From Xiphydria camelus (lineage: Eukaryota > Arthropoda > Insecta > Hymenoptera > Xiphydriidae): 64,000 nt of DNA. The stretch lies in assembly GCA_963678675.1 (NCBI GenBank), contig OY783196.1:24964827-25028826 (forward strand), read 5' to 3'. The position numbers and the translations under genes are program-made. The notes under the pieces were generated by a model, which saw nothing but the letters and a program-made list of their open reading frames with translations, was not told the origin of the DNA and searched no databases. This document shows, piece by piece, positions 54,368 to 64,000 of this stretch (position 1 is its first letter; every line of letters begins with the position of its first letter).

Positions 54368-55031
54368 GTTTCCATTGATTCAATTCTTCATACGCACCAA
54401 TTTCAAGACACGTTAATCAAACGTGACGTAAAAAAGTGTAGCATAACATCACCTATTAGGAAGGAATTGTATATCACACAAAAGTGTATTGTCATTGAGT
54501 TCTTCCCGGTCCTATTTATTGGGCTTAGTTTTCTTTTTTATAACAAGAAAAATACGAATGACATACCTTATACAGATTGGAAAATTTCACAAATTACACG
54601 AGCCTTCTCACGAAATAGCGGCTCCACGTGGATTATTACAGAATCGGTCTTTCGACCCGGCTCACTTTCTTTCCACTCCTCTTACTTCGACTGAGTCGTC
54701 TGCTAGATGTCATTTGTAAAAGCCCTCTAGGCACTCATCTGACACGTGTGCGCTCATACGTAACATATCCAGTGCACAAGGCTCAGTTTACTTTTATGAC
54801 TTAAAATGACGTGGTAATATTATGCTTTTTTAGAAAAATCAGTATGCGGAATCGGATGATTCAATTGGTTATTTTTCTTGTTAAATGTTACATGGCTTAA
54901 AAAATCTTCTATATTTGAGAAAATGACACTACACAAGCGTCAACAAGCATTTCGTCAATAACCTCAGCCGGTTTTATAATGTTTTAATCGAACGAAATTT
55001 CACGTACGCAATTGTCAAGAAGCACTATAAT
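54368..55031. promoter_or_regulatory. Bidirectional promoter region, SAMC / RFT1
   Basis: The start codons of the two genes lie 664 bp apart, facing away from each other, so both promoters must lie here unless upstream exons exist. I see no TATA box. Short ORFs crossing it (54,359-54,719) are not conserved sequence that I recognise. Confidence 0.55.
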
Positions 55032-57607
55032 ATGGCACCAGATATTTTGAAGAGTAGCCTGGAAAATGCGTCATTCAACATCATATTCCAGGTAAAATAT
55101 TGGCATGTTTCTTCTACCGCGATAAAAATTTAGGTTATTTACCCAGGACGTATACCGTCTTTGTGAAAACTATCTTTAGTGCATAATCAAAGCCTACATT
55201 TTTTCGGTTACAAGTTGACATACATTCCTACCATGAGATAACAGATGTAGCGTCATGTTCAATTAAAAGAAAAGTCAATTCTACCGCAATGTAAAATCTG
55301 AGCTTATGGTAAATAAAGGTTATGGTTTGTAACGACCAGCTCTTTCCCAGATACTATGTCGTGGTGTGACGTTTCTCCTGAACGCGTTTGTTGTTCGTCA
55401 TGTGGGACAGGCTATATTGGGTGTGATGAACGTGAGATTATTATTACTGGAATCTATGATAATGTTTCTATCGCGAGAACCGTTCATGAAGGCATGCCTG
55501 ACCAATACAGCTGAACACAACTGGGCACAAGTCATCAATTTATTATGGGTGACGTCAGTTCCATTATACGCTACGATCTATAAACATATTGAGTTTTGAA
55601 AAAATAAGAATTACAATGGTCCTCTCTATTGACTTTTTATAATAACTATTTCTCCAGGGTACCCTTATGTGCGGTAATGTCACTGTTATTCGGATACATT
55701 TGGTTATTCCTTCTATCAACGAAGGAAGCACTACCGCCGCACTATACCTTCGCGGTTTGCGCAGTTGCGTTATCTTGCGTAATCGAGCTATCGTCGTTAG
55801 TCGTTCAGTTAGTCGCCAGTGCATTTCTCTTTGTTAGGCTCAGAGTAAGGATTCGATTTTATATAAATTGTATATATATTTTCAATATTAAAAGTAAAGT
55901 TTCACCTTTGTTTTAGATTATATTAGACACAATAATGATTGCTTTCCGCACACTAACGTTCGTTTCACTTATACTGTATCGAACGGAGAATGCGTTATTC
56001 GCTTTTGGAATGGCCCAACTAGTGGCAGCAGTCTTTTACACTGCGAGTCACTATATTTACTTCCACCGCTACATCGAAAAATTGAAGAAGCTCAAGCAAA
56101 AGAAGACGATGTCAGTGAGAGAGAACGTTGATGAATTTATTCTAAAAGACTTCCCGTTCCAGTCCGTAAAAGACTTTCTACCCGGCCAGTTAAAAAATGA
56201 CGTACGTACGTTTCTAGAATTGACCGACGCGTCGGCACTCATTTAGAATATTTTCGTATATTCTCTTCATTCAGAGCTCTTATTTGGACAAAAAATTGAC
56301 CGTGCTAACTTGGAGTTTCTTCAGACAAGGAATTATGAAGCAAGTCTTGACAGAGGGTGAGAGACTAATCATGACTATTGTACCGATTCTGTCGTTCGCA
56401 GAACAGGTATGCGATAGATTTGACTTGAGAGAAACATTATTTTCTTATACTTATATTTGCATGTAGTGCCCATGCAAAAGTATCATATTTGCATGGGCAT
56501 CGCATACAAGACATTTCTTCAATCTAGGGTACGTACGAGGTTGTGAACAATTTAGGCTCCCTGGCCGCTAGATTTATATTCCGTCCGATAGAAGACAGCG
56601 GATATTTTTATTTTTCGCAAATGGTTAGACGCGATAGGCCAATTTCCGATCAAAATTCGGTAAGTGTATGCTAAATGTTTTATTTGTGAACGAAATACGA
56701 TTAAACCTTCCAGGAATATTCTACGATTGCACAGGCGTTTTTACATTTTACTCCTTCAAAGACCTGATCTTCAATCATATGTCCCTGGGCCTTGTCGATC
56801 GTGGAAGGTCTGATTATAAATGACGAACGTCCACACCCGTGGCTACATCCTATTAATGCTTCTGGTTTCAGAATAAAGTGCAGGAAAGTGTTGTTGTTTT
56901 GACTCAGCTGTGCTCCGTTGTGACATCGATAGGTCTGATTGTCCTACTATTCGGCCAGTCGTATTCGTCGCTGTTGCTCTGGTTGTATGGCGGACAAAAA
57001 TTCATTTCGGACTTACCGGTTCATTTATTAAGAGCTCACTGTCTCGCAGTTCTTCTACTAGGGATCAATGGTGTGACCGAATGTTATACCAACGCTACTG
57101 CAGATAGTGAGACTATCGATAGAAGCAACGTAATCATGATTTACGAGTCTATTGCATTCCTCGGTGCATCTTACTTATTCGCCTCTTGGTTCGGTCCGGT
57201 AGGATTTATCTTTGGCAATTGCGTGAATATGAGCCTGCGAATTCTGCATTCTACGAAATTTATCAATAAAAGACACTATGGTACAAATTATAGCCCGTTA
57301 CGAGGCTTAGTTCCGAAGCCTCTATTCACAGCATTCTTGATTGTAGCAGCACCCGTCACTATAGTTTCACAGGTAATCAGTCATTTTCCCAAACATCTCT
57401 TCATATATATGTTACAACACAATTTATTCGATTCATACGTTATTTCAGGCATGGTTCTTTCCTGATAAGAAATTTTTGCACTTTGCTATTGGAGTGGTAA
57501 CATTTATACTGGTACTCGCGTCTTGGATGTACGAAAATCAAGACTTAATAAAACTTGGCGTGAGCAAATGGTATGATAGGCGAAATAAACTAAGAAAGAT
57601 TGATTGA
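55032..57607 (+). CDS. RFT1: RFT1, oligosaccharide-lipid flipping factor, 552 aa
   Basis: ER membrane protein needed for N-glycosylation. It has been linked to moving the Man5GlcNAc2-PP-dolichol intermediate to the lumen, although a direct flippase role is disputed. Eight exons fit by frame: 55,032-55,091; 55,351-55,553; 55,658-55,844; 55,917-56,201; 56,275-56,406; 56,528-56,659; 56,872-57,372; 57,449-57,607 (1,659 nt, close to the 541-aa human protein). Family landmarks include SLENASFNIIFQ at the N terminus, VNLLW/INLLW followed by VPL, LTWSFFRQGIMKQVLTEGER, GTYEVVNNLGSLAARFIFRP and NGVTECY. The protein is strongly hydrophobic throughout, consistent with 10 or more membrane segments. The exon 2 donor (gac|gtcagt) was chosen because it restores WVTVPL; reading on gives a stop. 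Confidence 0.94.
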
Positions 57608-57825
57608 CCATAGATCGATAAATTATTTTGTTATTATTTATTATAATAAGAAACGTTACTCCAAAATGTATCTATATACACGTGTGAAAGAGGATGATAA
57701 TAGATACCCTTATTTTATATAACCCAGTCTCTTATAATTCATTCCTTAATATACAACAATATCTTAGAATGTGGTTAAAGATAATTTAAATGTGCTTCAT
57801 TCATTCGGGATCACTTGTCTTTTTT

Positions 57826-58475
57826 TCAAGACGAGATGTCTTTATAAATCGCACCAACCACTGGCCCTTGACGATGTATAAGGCATTGTCTGTGAATTGT
57901 TTGTAAATTATAAACTACACATTTTAAAGCAATTGATTATATGGCAACTTAAAAGATAGCAAAACAAAATATTCTATTAACCATGATTTAATTGTATAAA
58001 GTTGGTTAAGTAGACTTGATTTAATTTATTTTCTATTGTCTCTTTTATATCTTATATATGCAAATATCACGAGACATCGCTGCATTATAAATATCTGGAT
58101 AGAATAACAGGATAAATACCTGGTATCGCTTTCTAATGCAATAACTGGAGCTTCCGATCCAGGTTCCAACTTCGCTGCTTGATTGGCAATAGCGGCTAAT
58201 ATCCCTGCACTATCACTGGACGCATTACCTTTCACTGTAGATTCATTGTTTATTTCAAAATTCGGAAAACCTTGATTGATTGATTTCAGACAAAACCCTA
58301 CCTCCTAAGCAAAGCCCTTGGTGATCAGCCAGAACACAACCGATAACTCCTTCGGTATTATTTCTGGTAATGAGTAAAAGAGTAAAAATGGTAAACAAAT
58401 TGTAACAGTACTCGAGATAGTTTAAGTCGTTATTTCTTACACATCATCCATAGTTTTTTCTAAATTGCGCTCCAT
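57826..58475 (-). CDS. LAMTOR5: LAMTOR5 (Ragulator subunit), 91 aa
   Basis: Roadblock-type subunit of the Ragulator complex, which anchors Rag GTPases and mTORC1 at the lysosome. Exons on the minus strand: 58,475-58,441; 58,363-58,302; 58,234-58,120; 57,889-57,826. They total 276 nt and encode 91 residues, exactly the length of human LAMTOR5. Landmarks: MERNLEKTMDDV at the start, GVIGCVLADHQGLCLG, SAGILAAIANQAAKLEPG, PVIALESDTR, and CLIHRQGPVVGAIYKD at the end. Apart from the single chosen chain, no alternative frame preserves this order. The gene converges on RFT1 (218 bp between stops) and is divergent from ATIC. Confidence 0.93.
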
Positions 58476-58661
58476 TCTTTCCACTTATTGAAAACACGAC
58501 GGTTTAGGATGTTAAACGCTGGTGTAATATTATTTTAAACAAATAATGATGATTTAATTTGCGTCAACGTACGTATAATATTTACTACAAGTAGTTTTGC
58601 AATAGTAATGACAGTATTAGATTAGTTTCTCTTATTCCATTAGTTCGTCCATGTGCGATCA

Positions 58662-58673
58662 TGCGCATGCGCA
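58662..58673. promoter_or_regulatory. NRF-1 / Erect-wing type site TGCGCATGCGCA
   Basis: A perfect 12-bp palindrome matching the NRF-1 consensus (YGCGCATGCGCR). Its insect homologue Erect wing binds the same core. It lies 187 bp upstream of the LAMTOR5 start codon, in a typical housekeeping-promoter position. Binding is inferred. Confidence 0.55.
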
Positions 58674-58747
58674 ATGGTCGAAACTGTAACGCCGCCTGTG
58701 GTTAATTTGGCAAACTAGTGATAACGCACACTATCCTTTTCTTACAC

Positions 58748-58893
58748 GGGGTTCAGATGGGTGCGGAAGGCTTGCGGAGTGCGGAATGCGGAAACACCGT
58801 TAGCCAATCAGCTCTTCCGCGTGCGTACTGCCTGCCAATCCGCACCGATCCACATGCCGCACTCCGCATGCCTTCCGCACCCATCTGAATCCC
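58748..58893. mobile_element. 146-bp hairpin MITE
   Basis: The left arm ggggttcagatgggtgcgga with aggcttgcggagtgcgg is inverted at the right as ccgcactccgcatgcct with tccgcacccatctgaatccc. Arms are about 37 bp with two mismatches. It lies in the LAMTOR5/ATIC promoter interval. No clear target duplication. Confidence 0.8.
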
Positions 58894-59491
58894 GCTTTAC
58901 CCGCTCATGCGCGAAAGATCTCTCTTTTTGCAGGGGGATGAGGATCTTTCGCTTGTTGCGCCGATGCGTAAACAAAACCTTCGTAGTGCACTCTTCGTAA
59001 CAATGCAGGAGTGCAAAAGGGGCAAAGCTATTTTTACTCTAATATAGTGTAAAAAAATATCTATGCATTTGTTTAAATAAATAGATAAATTTTCATTCTA
59101 CTTTTCATTTCGCTTTACCGCAAATGAAATCGGTGGGCCATGTTTTGTCCTGGATTACTGGCGGATATTTGGAATCACGTTAGTATTTCAGAAACTGTTA
59201 AAAACATGATTATCGTCGTCCAATAAAAATTATATTATTTCATCACAATGACATTAGACCCTAGACCCCCGTAGAGAATGAGATAAACACTGTTCTGACG
59301 TACTTACTCCATTTTTTTTTAATCGCGACTACTCGCGTGGCATAAAAACTAGTCAGTGAGGTTCATTCCACAGGTCAGACACTTGTTGAATCGCGAGCAC
59401 GGTCACTTCTACCCGGCAAATTCAGCAAGTTAAACTATTAGAGTTTGATATTTAACTTCAAGATTTTCGCGTTTGATTATAAAGCAAGAAA

Positions 59492-62335
59492 ATGTCCGGA
59501 GGAAAGTACGGTAAGATAAAAAAAAATATTAAATTAGCAAATATACATACTGCAATTTCCTTATCGATCATTTGCGTGAAATAGAGCGGTATACTTACGT
59601 TGTACTTAAGTATATAACGTTTATTACGACGATTAGTGAAGGAAACAGTCTAAAAAAATAAGTTTTTAAATCTTTGTTTAAATTTCATACTATATATATA
59701 TATGTATAATATATATTTAAGGATTAAGTTATATATTTTATTTAACTGTTACAGCTTTGTTAAGTGTTTCTGATAAAAGTGGGCTTTTACCTTTTGGTAA
59801 AAAGCTACACGAATTGGGGTTGACATTAGTTGCATCTGGTGGTACAGCCAAATCTTTAAGGGAAGCTGGACTTCCTGTAAAGGATGTTTCCGATATCACT
59901 GGAGCTCCTGAAATGCTCGGCGGACGCGTCAAGACTCTCCATCCAGCCGTTCATGCCGGTATGAATGCAATAGCTCTTCTTTGAAGAAACATATTTATGA
60001 ATATTTTATCTAAGTCATTTTTAGTTTACCTTGTGTAAAACTGTGACTTTATCCATGGTGTGTCATACACTTAATTCTGCTATTATATTTCAGGCATTTT
60101 AGCTAGGCTTACCGATTCAGACTTAGGAGACCTTGAGAAACAAAATTACGATCTTATTCGCATCGTCGTATGTAACTTGTATCCCTTTGTAAACACTATA
60201 TCCAAACCAGAAGTAACGATCGCAGATGCAGTTGAGAATATCGATATAGGCGGAGTTACTCTGTTAAGAGCAGCTGCTAAAAACCATTCGAGAGTCACTG
60301 TTATCTGTGACCCTAACGATTATGATAAGGTCATCAGAGAGTTACAAACTTCAGCCGAAAAAGACACTTCTTCCAACACTAGGTATATATTAACATTTTG
60401 GCTTTTATTAAAATGGCTAATTTATTTACCTATAGAAAATACCGCGAAGTATTCATTCTAATTGATTCGCATAATTAAAAATACACTAAATATGAATTTA
60501 AAATAATTACGATTGTTCAATATTTTTGTGTTTCATTACTTAATTTCTAAATTATAATTTTGCAAAATAGATATCACGCCTATGACTTTTATCTTATCTC
60601 GAACTTTTTATTGAAAACTACTCTGTTTACTATTTCTCATTGACCCGACAGTTTGAGCAATTTGAATTACACAACTATAGATATGATTTACTTTCTTTCT
60701 TTCAAATCGTATGATATATTACAACTTATAATGACATATTCTTATCAAATTCATAGGCAACTTTTAGCGCTGAAAGCGTTTACGCATACCGCGGAATATG
60801 ACAATGCTATTTCGGACTATTTTCGCAAGCAATACAGCGCAAATGTATCGCAACTCACTCTTCGTTATGGGATGAACCCACATCAAAAACCGGCCCAGAT
60901 ATTCACTACCTTGGAAAAATTACCATTAACGGTTGTCAATGGATCGCCGGGATTTATTAATTTGTGCGACGCACTTAACGGCTACCAACTTGTAAAGGAA
61001 TTGAAAGCAGCTTTGGGTCTTCCGGCTGCGACGTCTTTTAAACACGTCAGCCCAGCCGGGGCGGGCGTGGGAATTCCATTGGATGCCGATCAGGCACGAT
61101 TATGCCAAGTCGAGGATATTCTCGATCAATTGACTCCCTTGGCTTGCGCGTATGCTCGCGCCAGAGGAGGAGACAGGATGTCCAGTTTTGGTGATTTTGT
61201 CGCTCTCTCTGACACGTGCGATGCTGCTACTGCTAGAATTATTTCTAGGTATATGATAGATTATTTTTTCATTATTATTTGAAGATTTCGTAATACGTTT
61301 CGCGTTATACATAGGCATATGCGCTTTATTTTTTTAGGGAAGTATCCGATGGTATTATCGCACCTGGTTATACATCCGATGCCCTTCAGTTATTGAAGAA
61401 GAAGAAAAACGGGGGATATTGCGTTCTTCAAATTGATCCGACTTACGAACCAGCTCCTGTGGAGCGCAAAGTTTTGTACGGCCTTACTATGGAGCAATTG
61501 CGTAATAACGCCGTAATAAATAGAGATACATTTAGAAATATTGTTTCAAAATCAAAGAATTTGCCAGAAAGTGCCATTAGAGATTTGATCGTTGCTACAA
61601 TTGCCTTGAAATACACTCAAAGTAACTCTGTGTGCTACGCTAAGGATGGTCAAGTAATTGGGATAGGCGCTGGTCAACAATCGAGGATTCATTGTACCAG
61701 ACTTGCTGGCGATAAAGCCGATAACTGGTAAGTCTAATGGCGGAATGCGTTTCGTCGTATTCGCGCGAGACACCAACATATATCTTCAACGTTTAAGTGA
61801 CTTCAATAAATTCGCTCGCGCTCTATAATGCCAAATGCGAAATTACTGGATATTTTAGGTGGTTGCGGCAACACCCCAAAGTAACGTGCATGAAGTTCAA
61901 GAAAGGCGTGAAGAGGGCCGAAATATCAAATGCCATTGACAATTACGTGAACGGATCGATTGGGAAGGATATGGATGAGGCGACATGGGCAGCCGCGTAC
62001 GAAGTAGTGCCGAAGAAGCTGACGGAGAGTGAGAAATTGGAGTGGGCTAAAAAATTGGACGGTGTCGCTTTGAGCAGCGATGCCTTCTTTCCTTTTAGGG
62101 ATAACGTCGATAGAGCTAGATTGGTACGCGCGTGCAATTTTCATCTCGATTGAATTTCACTTGGTAGATGAAACTCGCTAAGGGAATTTAATACTGAGCA
62201 TTTGTTAATTTACAGAGTGGCGTACGATACATTGCAAGTCCTGCTGGCTCTACAAACGACGAAGTAGTGATCAAAGCTTGCAACGAACACGATATTACAC
62301 TTGCGCATACTAATCTTCGCCTGTTTCACCATTAA
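59492..62335 (+). CDS. ATIC: Bifunctional purine biosynthesis protein ATIC (PURH), 592 aa
   Basis: Catalyses the last two steps of de novo IMP synthesis in the cytosol: AICAR transformylation with 10-formyl-THF, then cyclisation of FAICAR to IMP. Exons: 59,492-59,510; 59,755-59,958; 60,094-60,382; 60,757-61,248; 61,338-61,727; 61,859-62,123; 62,216-62,335. They total 1,779 nt, giving 592 residues, identical in length to human ATIC. The N-terminal MGS-like cyclohydrolase domain shows [39 protein letters not shown] and CNLYPF. The transformylase domain shows [36 protein letters not shown] (Lys266-His267 fall at the known catalytic positions), [33 protein letters not shown] and [15 protein letters not shown]. 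It ends in [11 protein letters not shown]. Confidence 0.96.
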
Positions 62336-62694
62336 ACCAGCAAAACAGAAAATACAGTCGATTGTTATCAATTTCTATAGGTAGACATATTTACATGTTA
62401 CAACGAAGAAGAAAAATATATATTTCTACCTTTCTATCACTCATTATTCATTAAGACTGAAGATTATTTTGTATTCACACTCTTTTCTGAAATATACCAT
62501 ATATTCTTGCAAGATTCCAAAATGTGTGAATTATATGTCCTAAATTCTGACTTCTCTTCAGTGAAGTTCGTTCCAAGTTATACGTATTTAAGTTTCTTTG
62601 TTTTTCCCGATACTTTATTATTCTTTTTTTAAGTCGGAATCAGAAAGATTGTTATGTACTCGTATCCTTTTTCCTTGATAAGTCCTAATATATA

Positions 62695-62700
62695 AATAAA
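62695..62700 (+). terminator. Candidate poly(A) signal for ATIC
   Basis: AATAAA 360 bp after the ATIC stop codon and before the CstF-64 start. Position and sequence fit, use is untested. Other AATAAA-like words lie near 62,840. Confidence 0.4.
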
Positions 62701-62883
62701 TTCCTTGTGTTCAGCAATAGAGATTTGGTATAGGTAGTTAAATATTTTATTTGGCTATAGTCTGTGCGCCAGCTGGCACCGGAGCACCAAAGTGGCGCGG
62801 TGTAGTTGACTGGATGTCAACGATTATTCGAAATTTGAATAATAAACAAAATTTCTCATAGCTGATAAGCTCGATTCGCAAAA

Positions 62884-64000
62884 ATGAGTAATTCAACTAT
62901 TTCCGATCAGTCCCTAATGGACAAGTCCATGCGAAGCGTGTTCGGTAAGTAATTGTAAATATTTTCCTAATACGGCAATGATTGTACAAAATTATAACCT
63001 ATAAGAAACTATAATATTTGTCGGACAGTCGGGAACATCCCGTACGAAGCCACGGAAGAGAATTTGAAAGATATATTCAGCGAAGTCGGTCCAGTCCTTT
63101 CGTTCAAGTAAGATTTGCAACCATCAATTTTACTCCAGATTAGATTTAACCTCGAAAGATTAATTTAACGATGATTATAAACAATTTTGTTTCAAGACAA
63201 TATGTAATATAATGAGAAATTTTATTTATTGAAAAAAGCATATATATATATATATATATCTCCTATGTACCTATAATTTTTTTCTTTTTTCATTACTATT
63301 ATTTGCGTTATTTAGGTTGGTCTTTGATCGAGAAACTGGTAAACCAAAGGGATATGGATTTTGCGAATACAAGGATCAAGAGACTGCGCTGAGTGCAATG
63401 CGCAATTTGAATGGATACGAAATCGGTGGGAGAACATTGCGAGTTGACAATGCCTGCACAGAGAAAAGTCGAATGGAAATGCAGAGTCTTTTACAGGGGC
63501 AGAATACCGAGAACCCTTATGGAGAAGCTGTGCAAGCTGATAAAGCTCCTGAAGCGATAAGCAAAGCAGTGGCTTCTCTGCCACCGGAACAAATGTTTGA
63601 ACTCATGAAGCAAATGAAGCTATGCGTTCAAAATAATCCCAACGAAGCGCGTCAGATGTTGCTCCAGAATCCCCAACTTGCTTATGCTCTGCTTCAAGCG
63701 CAAGTCGTCATGAGAATAGTTGATCCGCATACCGCGGTTAACATGCTACATAAAGCTAATCCCATTCCAGGAGTGCTCTTGCCCTCCTCGGAAAAACTAT
63801 CGATACATACGATCGTACCGCGAATCGAGGAACCCTGGCTTCCCACTAGGCCCACACCAGCCGCCAGTCTTCCTGCACCAATTTTTGCAGGTAAACGAGA
63901 ATGTTCGCTATATTTTGAGCAACTTCTTTGTCAGAAGCGTGGGTGATTTGCTTTCCATGTATTGTATTTAATTAGTTAATGGGAATTCACAGGTCAAGAT
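62884..64000 (+). CDS. CstF64: Cleavage stimulation factor 64 kDa subunit, 5' part
   Basis: RNA-binding subunit of the nuclear CstF complex, which recognises the GU-rich element downstream of poly(A) sites. Exons seen: 62,884-62,944; 63,029-63,107; 63,316-63,890; and a final piece from 63,993 that runs off the window. They encode 241 residues, so the protein is 3'-truncated by the window. The RRM (about residues 17-95) has [16 protein letters not shown] (RNP2) and [10 protein letters not shown] (RNP1). It is followed by the CSTF2 hinge, with [40 protein letters not shown] and VMRIVD. A Pro-rich stretch begins after about residue 210. It is tandem to ATIC, 548 bp downstream, but is an independent gene. 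Confidence 0.95.

Larger units (their letters stand above)
58476..59491. other. Divergent intergenic region, LAMTOR5 / ATIC
   Basis: About 1 kb separating two divergent genes. It holds an NRF-1/EWG-type palindrome, a 146-bp hairpin MITE and otherwise AT-rich sequence. The ATIC promoter probably lies in the GC-richer segment at 59,320-59,420, where tcagtgaggttcattccac could contain an insect-type start site. Confidence 0.5.

Noticed and set aside
54359..54719. Separate small gene between SAMC and RFT1
   Set aside because: The ORF overlaps the SAMC first exon on the other strand and lies in the shared promoter interval, with no known motif.
55551..55599. RFT1 exon 2 continuing past 55,553 (VTSVPLYATIYK...)
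   Set aside because: This reading stops at 55,599. The donor at 55,554 joins in frame to VPLCAV and restores the family sequence.

Overview
This window is a piece of an animal nuclear genome, most likely an insect and plausibly a hymenopteran. Spliceosomal genes with GT-AG introns, animal-type orthologues (Orb2/CPEB, Rab24, SLC25A26, RFT1, LAMTOR5, ATIC, CstF-64), many microsatellites and a dense load of small palindromic DNA transposons support this. The order-level guess is inference only.

Layout. Positions 1-30,506 contain no coding exon I can recognise. They are probably upstream sequence or a very large intron of the orb2 gene, which begins before the window. This tract holds most of the mobile-element relics: foldback/MITE-like inverted repeats at 9.6-10.4, 12.4-12.9, 14.0-14.2, 14.6-16.9, 21.3-22.2, 23.4-23.6, 26.0-26.1, 26.2-26.4, 26.6-26.7, 27.1-27.3 and 28.8-29.0 kb, and a truncated Tc1/mariner-like copy at 24.1-24.8 kb. 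It also has a degenerate tandem repeat at 1.1-2.2 kb and a 212-bp tandem duplication at 28 kb. From 30,507 to 35,264 five exons encode the C-terminal half of an Orb2/CPEB2-4 protein (two RRMs and a ZZ-type zinc domain). About 13 kb without convincing ORFs follows, rich in CA/GA/CTA/ATT repeats, AATAAA signals and U-rich CPE-like sites. It is best read as a very long orb2 3' UTR plus intergenic sequence.

From 50.2 kb the character changes to a compact block of housekeeping genes: Rab24-like GTPase (+, 50,225-51,294), mitochondrial S-adenosylmethionine carrier (-, 52,910-54,367), RFT1 (+, 55,032-57,607), LAMTOR5 (-, 57,826-58,475), ATIC/PURH (+, 59,492-62,335) and the 5' part of CstF-64 (+, 62,884 to the window end). 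SAMC and RFT1 are divergent over about 660 bp. RFT1 and LAMTOR5 converge. LAMTOR5 and ATIC are divergent over about 1 kb, with a perfect NRF-1/EWG-type palindrome near LAMTOR5. I rebuilt all exons by hand from splice signals and reading frame. The four small complete proteins come out at 202, 280, 91 and 592 aa and RFT1 at 552 aa, close to family lengths.

The genes do not form one pathway. They cover translational control and mRNA 3' processing (Orb2, CstF-64), membrane traffic and lysosomal signalling (Rab24, LAMTOR5), mitochondrial methyl-donor transport (SAMC), N-glycan precursor assembly (RFT1) and purine synthesis (ATIC). No clearly new gene system was found. The most unusual features are the density and nesting of palindromic elements, above all a 2.3-kb foldback structure whose two arms each carry a tRNA-like Pol III promoter, and the Cys in place of the catalytic Gln in the Rab24-like protein.
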